The notes under the pieces are model-generated. The model searched no databases. It was not told where the DNA came from and worked only from the letters and a program-made list of their open reading frames with translations. Shown here one piece after another: positions 17,836-26,190 of a stretch of DNA of 64,000 nt; position 1 is the first letter of the stretch; the number at the start of each line of letters is the position of its first letter. Source of the stretch: Variovorax sp. PBS-H4 (lineage in GTDB: Bacteria; Pseudomonadota; Gammaproteobacteria; Burkholderiales; Burkholderiaceae_C); contig NZ_LR594675.1 in the NCBI RefSeq assembly GCF_901827205.1, positions 1,922,001 to 1,986,000 on the forward strand. Reading direction: 5' to 3'. Position numbers and translations under genes: made by a program.

Positions 17836-18165
17836 CTAGAGCTCACGGCGGTTCTCGTTCGCAGCCGGCTTTTCGACGGCAAGCCGGCGCCGGAGCCGCT
17901 GTTCTGCAACGGCCAACTTGGCGAAAGCCTGCAGATCTGCGTCCGTCGGGCCGACCCCGTCGCTACTTAAATGTTGTCGGAAGGCATCGACGATGCGCGA
18001 CTGGACTGCTCGCCTCGCGCGCGCCGCTGCCCCGAGATCGATGCGTTCCCGTTCCTTCTTGGCGCAGGCCTCGTCATTCGAAAAGCTCGGGTACCTTGGC
18101 GCCGGTGTTGATCGGCACTTCCGCCGCGCGGCTGACCTCTTCTGACGATTGGCGAACCGTGACAT
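17836..18165 (-). CDS. Small basic hypothetical protein
   Basis: Encodes 109 aa starting at ATG 18165 with GGAGAAGAAG just upstream. The N-terminus is Arg/Lys-rich; the C-terminal half is an amphipathic helical stretch (RIVDAFRQHLSSDGVGPTDA and AFAKLAVAEQRLRRRLAV). I do not recognise a family. A perfect 19-bp palindrome lies 26 bases upstream of the start, which supports a real, regulated gene. The rest of the roughly 860-base gap between the neighbouring genes holds nothing else I can support. Confidence 0.45.
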   Translation of the reverse strand: MSRFANRQKRSAARRKCRSTPAPRYPSFSNDEACAKKERERIDLGAAARARRAVQSRIVDAFRQHLSSDGVGPTDADLQAFAKLAVAEQRLRRRLAVEKPAANENRREL

Positions 18166-18190
18166 TCTTCTTCTCCGATCAAGACCGCTG

Positions 18191-18209
18191 CGTGTGAAAC
18201 ATTCACACG
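18191..18209. promoter_or_regulatory. 19-bp perfect palindrome, operator candidate
   Basis: CGTGTGAA-ACA-TTCACACG, 8-bp arms with a 3-base centre. It resembles a CRP/FNR-type site (TGTGA...TCACA) but with five instead of six bases between half-sites. It lies 26 bases upstream of the minus-strand small gene starting at 18165 and about 390 bases upstream of the dksA-like gene. Confidence 0.5.
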
Positions 18210-18597
18210 ACTAATGCACTTGTCTTATAGCCAGAGCGTTTTCTTTGTCAGACAGAGGCTGAAGTTGACGTCCTCGTGGCTGTTCCGCCGTCCGCCGTCC
18301 AGACGGACGCGGCCATCGAAAGACCGCGCCGGCAGAAATTGCCGCATCCTTTGCGCCCGGAACTGGGCGAGCGACAAGAGTTGGTCGGCCTTGGGACCTC
18401 TGGGTGTCGGCTGTTGCGCATCCGATTCATCTCCATCGGCTGGCTTTGAATCGCGCCCTTCTCCGGGTGCCGACCTGCGTGGCGGGAAGGAGATTCAAGC
18501 GCATGAAGCAGACCACCTCCGTCGCGCCCGGCAGGCCAGGGGACCGTCCCCGGGCATCCCGGTTGCCGCAGCGGGCCATTGCACTGGGAGATCCCGG

Positions 18598-18999
18598 ATG
18601 ACTGAATTGAGCGACAAAGAGCTCGCCACGATGAGAGCCAAGTTGGATGCCCGCGAGGCCGAACTCGGCGCGCAGGTGAGAAGCGTGAACGAAGAGGCTG
18701 AGGAAGCCCCAAGCCGGTCCCCGCCCGAAAACGTGGGGGACATCGGCGACCAGGGCGAGGAACTGATCCGCGGTGCAGTGCGCCATGCGGAGATGGAGCG
18801 CGACCAGATGGAACTGCGCCAGATCGCGGATGCGCGCGAGCGAATGGATCATGGCACCTACGGCACCTGCGTCGATTGCGGCGCGGACATTCCGCTTGCG
18901 CGCCTCGAGGTCCTGCCCTTCAGCAACCGCTGCATCAGCTGCCAGGAGAAGTACGAAACGGCGCATCCGGGCGGGGTGCGGATCCCACCCGCGCTCTAA
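18598..18999 (+). CDS. TraR/DksA-type zinc finger protein
   Basis: Encodes 133 aa. It starts at ATG 18598 with GGGAG upstream; a longer open frame 5' of this lacks support. The N-terminal half is a helical coiled-coil-like arm; the C-terminus has the DksA/TraR finger CVDCGAD and CISCQEKY, with four Cys (C-x2-C...C-x2-C). Members bind in the RNA polymerase secondary channel and alter promoter response, often with ppGpp. The YGTC motif before the first CxxC is typical. It is shorter than classical DksA, so I call the family, not the orthologue. Its 3' end overlaps the convergent methyltransferase gene by four bases. Confidence 0.85.
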   Translation: MTELSDKELATMRAKLDAREAELGAQVRSVNEEAEEAPSRSPPENVGDIGDQGEELIRGAVRHAEMERDQMELRQIADARERMDHGTYGTCVDCGADIPLARLEVLPFSNRCISCQEKYETAHPGGVRIPPAL

Positions 19000-19754
19000 G
19001 GCTGGCTGGGGTTCTTGCGGCCGCGTGCGGCAAACCTGGGCAGCAACATGCCGACCTGGTGGCGGTATGCCTGGTAGCGCTGGCCGAACTGTTCGACGAG
19101 GTCGCGCTCCTCGAACCAGATGCCGACCAGGATGTAGCCGGTAGAGGCCGCGGCAAACAGCAGGTGGCCCGCCGTCATGGTTGGTGCGGCCCAGAAGGCC
19201 AGGATGAAGCCGAGGTAGATCGGGTGCCGCACGTGCCGGTAGAACAGCGGCGTGCGAAAGTCCGCGGCCGGGAGCGCGCGATTGCGCAGCTTCGCCCACA
19301 CCTGCCGCAGGCCGAAGAGCTCGAAGTGGTTGATCAGGAAAGTGCTGATGAGGAGCACGCCCCATCCCAGCCAGAACACGGCTTGCAAGGCGATGCGCGC
19401 AACAGGGTCGTCGACGCTCCAGATGACCGGCTGGGCAAGGGGCCGCCACTGCCACAGCAGCAGGGCCAGCGCCGCGCTGGCTGCGAGCACAAAGGTGCTG
19501 CGCTCCACCGACTCCGGAATCAGCCGGGTCCACCAGCGCTTGAATCCGCGTCGCGCCATGACGCTGTGCTGCACTGCAAAGAGGCCCAGCAGCATGACGT
19601 CGACGAGCAGCGTCTCGACGAGCGCCACGCTGGCCCCGCTGTCGATGGTCTTCGGCAGCAGCGGCATATTGCCGACGAATCCGATCGCGTAGACGAAGGT
19701 GGCGAGAAAGAAGACGTACACCACCAGCCCGTAAATTGCGGCGAGGATTGCCAT
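18996..19754 (-). CDS. MddA/NnrU-like integral membrane methyltransferase
   Basis: Encodes 252 aa with five to six hydrophobic segments. The C-terminal block RHVRHPIYLGFILAFW...EERDLVEQFG with QAYRHQV is the isoprenylcysteine-methyltransferase-like SAM-binding signature. The N-terminal LFAVQHSVMARRGFKRWW is characteristic of the NnrU/MddA branch. MddA proteins methylate methanethiol to dimethyl sulfide; the match to that subgroup is by recognition and not proven, so another small thiol or lipid acceptor is possible. It starts at ATG 19754 behind AGGAGA. Confidence 0.7.
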   Translation of the reverse strand: MAILAAIYGLVVYVFFLATFVYAIGFVGNMPLLPKTIDSGASVALVETLLVDVMLLGLFAVQHSVMARRGFKRWWTRLIPESVERSTFVLAASAALALLLWQWRPLAQPVIWSVDDPVARIALQAVFWLGWGVLLISTFLINHFELFGLRQVWAKLRNRALPAADFRTPLFYRHVRHPIYLGFILAFWAAPTMTAGHLLFAAASTGYILVGIWFEERDLVEQFGQRYQAYRHQVGMLLPRFAARGRKNPSQP

Positions 19755-19909
19755 GACGAATCTCCTGTAGCGATGGTTGAGGACGAGGCGAGCCCGCGCG
19801 CCTGCGCGCTGCAGGCACGAAAGGCCATGGGGATGAAAGGATGGGCCCGTCGCGGGCCCCGCTGCGCTGGCGCGCTACGGGACTTCGCAGCCGTGCGGCT
19901 TGCGCGGCT

Positions 19910-22078
19910 TCATCGAGCCCACCCGCGGTTGTCGAGCACTTGGGCGATGCGCATGGCGGCGCGCGCCGCCCCGTCGGTTTCTACCGGGCGATAGCGCACA
20001 GGTTCATGCATCGCGGCAAGCGCCCGCCGCGCCAGGGCGTCCGGGTCCAGCGTCGCCGCGTAGTCCATCGAGCGGTCGGCGGCGTAGTTGGCCAGCCGCT
20101 GGCGCACGTGCACGCACTGTTCGAAATGGCGCTGCAGCGGAAAGCTCAGGAACGGGCGGCGCGTGGCCACCAGTTCCATCGTGGTCGACAGTCCGCCCTG
20201 CACCAGCGCCAGGTCGCAGCAGGCCAGGTGCTCGAAGAGGTTGTGCACGTAGGAGCGCAGCTCCAACCCCGGCTGCGGCTCGAACTCGTCGGTGGACAGC
20301 CTGGGACCGGTGACGAGGATCAGGCGCAGTTCGGGCAGTTCCCGCTTCATGCGTGGGAAGGCCTGCGCGATGCGTTGCAGCAGGTGCCGGCCGGTGGACG
20401 TGCCGCCCACGGCCGCAATGGCAATCTTCTCATCGCTGCGGTAGCCATGCCGCATGCGCAAGCGTTCGGTATCGGCCAGGGCGTGGGGATCGAATGGCAG
20501 GCAGTAGCCGCAGTAGCAGAAATTGCGATCGGTCCAGTCGCGGATGGCCGGCATGCCGGGGCCGAAGGGCTGCTCGGTCACGTCTTCGCGGTTGCCGACG
20601 AAGATGGCGGCGTCGCGCAGGTACGGATAGCGCGCCACATGTTCGATGTCATCGGCGTTGCGGTCGGCGCACAGCAGGGCTTCGCGCTCGTTGCCTTCCT
20701 CCATGGGCAGGCAGCCGACGAAATCGGTGAGGAACACATAGGGCTGGCGCTTGAGCTCGGGGTTCTCGTGGTAGTGGTAGTCCACCTCCCAAGCCTCGTC
20801 GCCGATCACGATGTCGTAGTGCTCGGCCTCGACAAGGTCCACGAAGGTCATGAAGTTGTGGCTCATGACTTCGTCCATCGTGCGCAGCGCGAAGAAGGCC
20901 GACAGGTCGTGTTCGCCGGCCATCCCTTCGAAGTGGCGGCTCTCGTTGGCCAGGCGCCGGGTGATCGGGTGCAGGTGTTCGCCTTCGCGCTCGAGGTAGC
21001 TGGCCGCGGGGTGGGTGGTGAACCAGTCGATGGCCAGATCCGGCTGCAGCTTGCGCAGCTCGCGCGCGATGGCCAGGTCGCGCTGCACGTGGCCCAGGCC
21101 GATGGGACTGGAGATGAACAGCGCGCGGCGAGGGCGCTTCATGGCGCGCGTCCAGGTGCGCTCGCGCGGCTTGCCGCCGATGAACTCTCGCAACGTGCGG
21201 TTGAAGACCACGGGGTCGCGTGCCGCCGTCACATGGCCGCCGCCCCCGATGGTGAGGAACTCCGAGCCCGCCACCAGCCCATGGATCTCGCGGCCCTTGG
21301 CGTAGGGAACGCGCCCGTCCTCGTCGCCATGGATCACCAGCGTCGGACAGGCCACGCGTCGCGCCAGGTCCCGCACATCGTTGTCCCGCCAGGCGTTGCG
21401 GCACCAGGCCAGCCAGTCGGGGCGCGTGGCCCAGGCGTAGTGCGCGCCGTCTTCGTACGGCTTGGTCGAGTGCGGCTCGCTGAAGATGGTGGCCATGAAC
21501 CAGTCGATGTAGGCCGGCCAGTCGCGCAGCAACTCGCTTTCGATTGCCACGCGTTTCACGAGTCTCGGGTCGTCCACCAACGACTCGGCAAAGCCGCCGG
21601 CCGTGACCAGGTGCGTCACGCGCTGCGGCTGTTCGGCCGCCAGCCGCAGCACGGTCATGGCCGCCGCCGAGATGCCGACCAGCGCCACGCGTTCGGCGCC
21701 CACTGCATCGAGGACGGCAACGAAGTCGCCGTAGAAATGATCGAAGCTGTAAGCCCCTTGTCCGGCCGGCCGGTCGGAGCGCCCATTGCCGCGGCCATCC
21801 ACCGTGATGACCCGGAAGTGCCGTGACAGGTAAGGGACGGTCCCCTTGAGCATCTGGCTGTGCACGATCTGGAACGGCGGTGCGAAGGCGATCCACGGGC
21901 CGCTCTCGCCCCAGACGGCGTACCAGACCTTGACGCCATTGCGGTCGATGAATCCCTCTTGCACCGGCTGCACGGTTTCGTAAGGCGATGACACGCCGCC
22001 CGGCAGCGCGCCCGGCTCTGCCAGGGGACCGGCAATGCGGGACAGGCGCTCCGGCCGCTCGCCATCGGCCGTGTTCAT
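19910..22078 (-). CDS. Alpha/beta-hydrolase - GT-B glycosyltransferase fusion
   Basis: Encodes 722 aa from ATG 22078, which overlaps the stop of the TetR gene (ATGA). Residues 40-300 form an alpha/beta hydrolase: nucleophile Ser137 in VALVGISAAA, acid Asp252 or Asp254 in HGDEDGRVP, His282 in GGGGHVTAA. Residues 315-720 form a GT-B glycosyltransferase of the UGT/MurG type: an N-terminal FISSPIGLGHVQRDLAIA and a C-terminal donor-site region with AVGGTSTGRH and LVQGGLSTTMELVATRRP. Both active sites look intact. It may make or remodel a glycosylated ester, but the substrate is unknown. No signal peptide or TM segment is seen. Confidence 0.85.
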   Translation of the reverse strand: MNTADGERPERLSRIAGPLAEPGALPGGVSSPYETVQPVQEGFIDRNGVKVWYAVWGESGPWIAFAPPFQIVHSQMLKGTVPYLSRHFRVITVDGRGNGRSDRPAGQGAYSFDHFYGDFVAVLDAVGAERVALVGISAAAMTVLRLAAEQPQRVTHLVTAGGFAESLVDDPRLVKRVAIESELLRDWPAYIDWFMATIFSEPHSTKPYEDGAHYAWATRPDWLAWCRNAWRDNDVRDLARRVACPTLVIHGDEDGRVPYAKGREIHGLVAGSEFLTIGGGGHVTAARDPVVFNRTLREFIGGKPRERTWTRAMKRPRRALFISSPIGLGHVQRDLAIARELRKLQPDLAIDWFTTHPAASYLEREGEHLHPITRRLANESRHFEGMAGEHDLSAFFALRTMDEVMSHNFMTFVDLVEAEHYDIVIGDEAWEVDYHYHENPELKRQPYVFLTDFVGCLPMEEGNEREALLCADRNADDIEHVARYPYLRDAAIFVGNREDVTEQPFGPGMPAIRDWTDRNFCYCGYCLPFDPHALADTERLRMRHGYRSDEKIAIAAVGGTSTGRHLLQRIAQAFPRMKRELPELRLILVTGPRLSTDEFEPQPGLELRSYVHNLFEHLACCDLALVQGGLSTTMELVATRRPFLSFPLQRHFEQCVHVRQRLANYAADRSMDYAATLDPDALARRALAAMHEPVRYRPVETDGAARAAMRIAQVLDNRGWAR

Positions 22079-22782
22079 CGCTGGCCCCTGCCGCGCACCG
22101 CGGGTGCCTGGGCCGAGCGGGCCGCGGCCTTGGCGTCCAGCGATTCGAGCAACCACTGCACGGCATCCAATGCCGCTCGGTGCTGGGCCTGCTCTTCCTT
22201 CACGCCCAGCAGATCCGCGAACTCCATGCCGAGCCAGAACTCCGAGACCCAGCAGGCAATGACCTCGGGCGTGAACGGGGGCGGCAGCTTCGTACCGTCG
22301 GCCTCCAGGCCCGCAAGGGCTTCGCGCACGGCCCCCAGCACGAGCTCTTTCCAGGCCAGGAGGCGCGGCAGGAACTTCTCGCGCAGACCGGCGTTCGACA
22401 AGCTGGCTGCCCACAGCTCCGCTTGCAAGCGCACGAATCCCGATTTCAGGTCGTCCTGGTAGAAGCGCCGCGCGCTGGCCCACTTCTGCGCAAACCCGAC
22501 ATCGCCCGCGTACATCGACGCCTGCCGCGCCAGCAGGCGTTGATTCGCGGCGTCGAGCACATCGATGACCAATTGGTCCTTGCTGCGGAAGTGGTAATTG
22601 ATCAGCGCGTGGTTGACGCCTGCGTCCTTGGCGATCTCGCGCACGCTCAACGCTGCGTAACCTTCGGACACCAGGCGCCTGAATGCCGCATCCAGGATGC
22701 GCTCCCGCGTGTGGGTCGCGTCACCGTCGTGAAGCTTCGAGGCTACGGATCGGGACCGGCGGGCGGGCGCGTCAGGCATCAT
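22075..22782 (-). CDS. TetR-family transcriptional regulator
   Basis: Encodes 235 aa from ATG 22782. The N-terminal HTH reads THTRERILDAAFRRLVSEGY, LSVREIAKDAGV and LINYHFRSKDQL (about residues 28-80), the typical TetR DNA-binding domain. The rest is a helical ligand/dimer domain with no close group that I can name. It is translationally coupled to the downstream hydrolase-glycosyltransferase gene, so it probably represses that operon and itself. A palindrome sits just upstream of its start. Confidence 0.9.
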   Translation of the reverse strand: MMPDAPARRSRSVASKLHDGDATHTRERILDAAFRRLVSEGYAALSVREIAKDAGVNHALINYHFRSKDQLVIDVLDAANQRLLARQASMYAGDVGFAQKWASARRFYQDDLKSGFVRLQAELWAASLSNAGLREKFLPRLLAWKELVLGAVREALAGLEADGTKLPPPFTPEVIACWVSEFWLGMEFADLLGVKEEQAQHRAALDAVQWLLESLDAKAAARSAQAPAVRGRGQR

Positions 22783-22792
22783 CGATTCACCA

Positions 22793-22807
22793 ACTGGTTT
22801 AAACAGT
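22793..22807. promoter_or_regulatory. Candidate TetR auto-operator
   Basis: ACTG-GTTTAAA-CAGT, a 15-bp palindrome with six of seven pairs matching, 11 bases upstream of the TetR start. Its position and length fit an autoregulatory operator for the TetR-fusion operon. Confidence 0.5.
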
Positions 22808-22914
22808 CGTTCAATGCTAGTGACTCGATGGGTGCGTGTCAATCGGGGGTTCGGCCCTCCATTCCTTCGAGGCTTGTTCGGCTTGTTCGCCCTGGGGCGA
22901 CCTCGCTGGGACGG

Positions 22915-23268
22915 CTAGATGATCTCGGGGTCGGTGCGGATGGTGGTGCGGTCGCGATGCTTTTTCGCCTTGCCCAGCACGCTGTCGAGAGCCCGTAGCG
23001 CCTTCGGCTCGGCTCCGCGGAAGGCCTCGTCCAATGTCGGGGCTTGATGCGACACGGCGATGGGCGGGTGCTGTGGCACGTGCGCCTCGATCAGGCAACG
23101 CTTGTCATCGGCGCCGCCCTTGTCGCTGTTCACATCGGACAGGTGCACTTCCACGCGCCGGATGTCTTGGGCGAACCGCGAGAGGCTCTGGCGAATCTCC
23201 TGGTCCGCCCACCGCTCGAGCGCTTCGCGGTTTTCCATGCCATTGCCTGTGTTGATGTGGATTTCCAC
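22915..23268 (-). CDS. HPF/RaiA-family ribosome-associated protein
   Basis: Encodes 117 aa from GTG 23268, chosen because GGAGGT lies 5 bases upstream; no ATG gives a full N-terminus. It reads VEIHINTGNG, then a helix and RVEVHLSDVNSDKGGADDKR, IEAHVPQHPPI and a C-terminal helix with RALDSVLGKAKKH, the beta-alpha-beta-beta-beta-alpha pattern of hibernation promoting factors. These bind the 30S decoding region and inactivate ribosomes in stationary phase or stress. It is a stand-alone short form without the dimerising C-terminal domain. Confidence 0.8.
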   Translation of the reverse strand: MEIHINTGNGMENREALERWADQEIRQSLSRFAQDIRRVEVHLSDVNSDKGGADDKRCLIEAHVPQHPPIAVSHQAPTLDEAFRGAEPKALRALDSVLGKAKKHRDRTTIRTDPEII

Positions 23269-23401
23269 GTGTACCTCCGGAAGTAAGTCAAACCTCGAAG
23301 CTGCACACGACAGCCACGCTCGGCTGTAGGCGAACGGAGCAAAGCAGGGTATGCCAACCAAGCGCCCGGCTCGCCTTGGCTGCCGGTCACCGCAGCATCA
23401 C

Positions 23402-23824
23402 TCAGTCGCCCAGAAGATGCAACACCACGCTGCGGCGGTGGGGGCGCAGGCGGTGCTCCCACACGTAGATGCCCTGCCATGTCCCGAGGGCGAGGCGGCC
23501 GTTCAAGACCGGGATCGACAGCTGCACCGCCGTGATCGCTGCGCGGACGTGGGCCGGCATATCGTCAGGGCCTTCGTCGCGATGGCGGAACAGGCGGTCA
23601 CCATCGGGCACCAGGCGGGCGAGGAAGCGATTCAGGTCGGCCTGCACATCGGGGTCGGCGTTCTCCTGGATCAGGAGGCTGGCGGACGTGTGGCGGATGA
23701 AGAGGGTGAGGAGGCCGGTCTGGACACGTTGCGCATCGAGCCATTCGGTCACGGGGCGGGTGATCTCTATGAGCGCGCGGCCTGGCGTATCGATGTCCAG
23801 GGATGTGGTGGACTGCGGGTTCAT
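23402..23824 (-). CDS. YjbQ-family protein (UPF0047)
   Basis: Encodes 140 aa from ATG 23824, the usual length for YjbQ. Conserved motifs are FIRHTSASLLIQENADPDV, FRHRDEGPDDMPAHVRA and GTWQGIYVWEHR, with the His/Glu residues that form the putative metal or active site. Some members have been reported to have weak thiamine-phosphate synthase activity; the physiological role is unsettled. The open frame continues upstream but without family similarity. Confidence 0.88.
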   Translation of the reverse strand: MNPQSTTSLDIDTPGRALIEITRPVTEWLDAQRVQTGLLTLFIRHTSASLLIQENADPDVQADLNRFLARLVPDGDRLFRHRDEGPDDMPAHVRAAITAVQLSIPVLNGRLALGTWQGIYVWEHRLRPHRRSVVLHLLGD

Positions 23825-24003
23825 CAGGTCGAGGATACGGCGGTCTATGCGGCAAGCTTCGCCGCTCGCCAGTACCCCGCTCCACGCCATGCCCCTTCCC
23901 CACATGTAGGAGCCGCCTGCCGCGACGCCGCGCCGTCGGCGGACCGCTGCGCCGGCGGATGGATGCTGAACTGCCACGTTCCATTCACCCTTACGGACCT
24001 CGC

Positions 24004-24459
24004 ATGAACCGAACCCCATCCCTGCCATCTTCCAGGACCTTGCTCCCGCTTTGCGCCGCAGCCTTGCTGGCGCTCGGCGCTTGCAGCAGCACGCCCACGG
24101 CGACCACCGCGGCCAACCAGCCCGACCCGACCATCCTGCTGGTGCCGGTGCAAGTGAGCGATCCGGCCCTGAGCTCCGGTTGCTGGGCGCAGTTCTATTC
24201 GAAGCGAAACTTCGAGGGCGACATGCTGACGCTCGTCGGGCCCGCCCAGGTGATGAGCATGGACAACGGCACCGCGCGCCAGCTGAAACGCGACATCGAC
24301 AGTGTGAGCGTCGGTCCGCGTGCCACCTTGCAGGTCTACGAGCACGCCATGTTCCGGGACAAGACGGTCAGCTTTCCGCCAAACAGCCGCGAGGGCGGGT
24401 TGATCCGCAAGCTCGGCTTCGGTGGGCGCATCGAAGCGATGAAGCTCAGCTGCAGCTGA
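24004..24459 (+). CDS. Lipoprotein with beta/gamma-crystallin-like domain
   Basis: Encodes 151 aa. A lipoprotein signal is clear: hydrophobic ALLALGAC with SS after the Cys at about residue 27. The mature part (about 60-150) contains CWAQFYSKRNFEGDMLTLVG and VGPRATLQVYEHAMFRDKTV, resembling paired Greek-key crystallin motifs (YxxxxFxGxxxxL). Such domains often bind calcium, though a clear N/D-x-S/T-S motif is not seen. It probably sits in the outer membrane or periplasm. Confidence 0.6.
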   Translation: MNRTPSLPSSRTLLPLCAAALLALGACSSTPTATTAANQPDPTILLVPVQVSDPALSSGCWAQFYSKRNFEGDMLTLVGPAQVMSMDNGTARQLKRDIDSVSVGPRATLQVYEHAMFRDKTVSFPPNSREGGLIRKLGFGGRIEAMKLSCS

Positions 24460-24465
24460 AGCGCC

Positions 24466-24762
24466 ATGGTTGCTGATGATTTCGTGCAAGTCCGTCGGGT
24501 GCTCGAGTCCGTGGCGTCCAATGGCTCGACGCAGCGTGAGCCCGCCGAGTGCGCCCGGCTCCTCGTCGAGCATGGCTTCATCAGCGGCCGGCCTCCTGCG
24601 GCATGCACGTTGACGCCCGACGGAAGCGACCTGCTCGATGCATTGCGCGACGCACGCGCTTGGGCGGCCGTCGAGCGCCTGGCCGGCGAGCACGGCCCGC
24701 CGACGTTGGCAACAGTGAAAGCTGCCGTGGCCGCACGCATCAGCGGCGGGTTCAATGCGTGA
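24466..24762 (+). CDS. Hypothetical protein, possible winged-helix fold
   Basis: Encodes 98 aa starting 6 bases after the lipoprotein gene. The N-terminal half (RRVLESVASNGSTQREPAEC and ARLLVEHGFISG) has the helix-helix-strand rhythm of a small wHTH, but no family is recognised. The C-terminus is helical. The tight spacing suggests cotranscription with the lipoprotein. Confidence 0.5.
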   Translation: MVADDFVQVRRVLESVASNGSTQREPAECARLLVEHGFISGRPPAACTLTPDGSDLLDALRDARAWAAVERLAGEHGPPTLATVKAAVAARISGGFNA

Positions 24763-25044
24763 ACAGGCGCGGCGCGGCTGCTGAGCGATGGTTGGCCCGT
24801 CCGTTCTCGATGCGGCTCAGTAGGTCTGATAGAACCCACATCGTGAGGTTCCTGCCCTGGCTCGACCCGTATCCAATGAACAACGCCGTCCACCTTCAGC
24901 ACGAGACTTTCCTCACACGTACACCAAGAATTCACGACCAGCAATGCTTCTTTACGTGACCTTCAGCGACGCTTAAGCATCGACCCAGAGACTGATTCCA
25001 CAGCAAGGGAAGAAGTCCCGAGCCTACCGAAAGGATCCCACGTC

Positions 25045-25332
25045 ATGAAGCGTTCTGCCGCCCCCCAGCCCCTGACTCCGTCCCAGATCGAGCTTGTTCT
25101 CGAGTTGCTCGAGCTGTGCCCGCTGGCGCCGAAGGAGACCGCCGCAAAGTTCAACGAACTGATCCGGGCCGGCACGTTCTCGGAAGCCCAGCAGGAAGCC
25201 ATCGAAATCCTCTTCGGGCTCGAGGAAGAAGAGATTCCCGACGCGCTCTTCCATTTCGTGGACGAAGATGCCCGGCCCATCGTCCGCGATGCGCTGGCGC
25301 ACGAGGCGCGACTCAGCTTCGTCGCCGCCTGA
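25045..25332 (+). CDS. Hypothetical acidic helical protein
   Basis: Encodes 95 aa from ATG 25045, 7 bases after GAAAGGA. It is helix-rich and acidic in the second half (EAIEILFGLEEEEIPDALFH). No family is recognised; no TM segment or signal peptide is present. The preceding 280 bases (24763-25044) contain no other gene I can support. It converges with the CcdA-like gene. Confidence 0.5.
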   Translation: MKRSAAPQPLTPSQIELVLELLELCPLAPKETAAKFNELIRAGTFSEAQQEAIEILFGLEEEEIPDALFHFVDEDARPIVRDALAHEARLSFVAA

Positions 25333-25449
25333 GAAGCTCGGGCAAACCGGCCGGCCTTGTGTTCCAGGGACCTGTGCCGGTGCCGGTCCACGCGCCGCAG
25401 TGGGCAGCATGACGGGCGCGTCCATGCCGGTGCCTGGGCGGGGGAAGGA

Positions 25450-26190
25450 CTAGATCCGGCCCTGATGCTCGACCTTCTCCAGCAATGCCTTCTCGATCCC
25501 CTCGGTGGTCGCGAACGAAAGCCGGCTGAGCAGGCCCGTGTCGAGGCCGAGCGCGATCGCACCGACGCCGACCAGGACTGCCGCCCCCGCGGCACGTCGG
25601 ACCCATTCGCCGGTCCGCAGCGACCCCTTCAAGGCGGAGAACACGCGCGCACCGAACAACAGCGCGGCGGCCAGCGAGGTGCACGCACCCGCGGCATACG
25701 CCAGCAGCAGCAACGAGGTGCCGGCGCTGGCGCCGTTGAGCGCGGCACCGGTCAGGATCAGCCCGAGGATCGGCCCCGCGCAGGGCGCCCACAGCAGGCC
25801 CGTGCCGATGCCCAGCAGGAGCGGTGACAGGAAGGACAGGCGCGTGGATGAAGATTCCGCTCCGGTCTGGGACAGCCGCATGCCGAGCGCAACGAACGGC
25901 CTGCTCATGCGATCGCCCCACGCGGGCACCAGCAGCGTCAGGCCGAACACGGCGAGCAGGGCCATGGCCGCGACCCGTCCGTATTCGTTGAGCCCGACCA
26001 CCCAGCCGCCGCCCACTGCGGCAAGTGTGGCAATTGCGGTGAAGGCGAGCGCCATTCCCAGCAGCATCGGCAGGCCGTGCGAACGGAAGGGGCGGTCAGC
26101 GCGTGCGAACACGAAGGGGAGCACCGGCAAGATGCACGGGCTCAGGATGGTGAGGACGCCGCCAAGATAGGCAATCGCGAGGATGATCAT
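25450..26190 (-). CDS. CcdA/DsbD-like thiol-reducing membrane protein
   Basis: Encodes 246 aa with six hydrophobic segments. The two functional Cys of the CcdA/DsbD transmembrane domain are visible in ILSPCILPVLPF (about residue 19) and GLLWAPCAGPILG. Such proteins pass electrons from cytoplasmic thioredoxin to periplasmic thioredoxin-like partners. The start overlaps the stop of the sensor kinase gene (ATGA), and a periplasmic thioredoxin-like gene lies upstream, so partner and pump are encoded together. Confidence 0.87.
   Translation of the reverse strand: MIILAIAYLGGVLTILSPCILPVLPFVFARADRPFRSHGLPMLLGMALAFTAIATLAAVGGGWVVGLNEYGRVAAMALLAVFGLTLLVPAWGDRMSRPFVALGMRLSQTGAESSSTRLSFLSPLLLGIGTGLLWAPCAGPILGLILTGAALNGASAGTSLLLLAYAAGACTSLAAALLFGARVFSALKGSLRTGEWVRRAAGAAVLVGVGAIALGLDTGLLSRLSFATTEGIEKALLEKVEHQGRI

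Noticed and set aside
19841..21826. 661-codon plus-strand frame opposite the hydrolase-glycosyltransferase gene
   Set aside because: No recognisable motif, and the opposite strand has two intact enzyme domains with catalytic residues.
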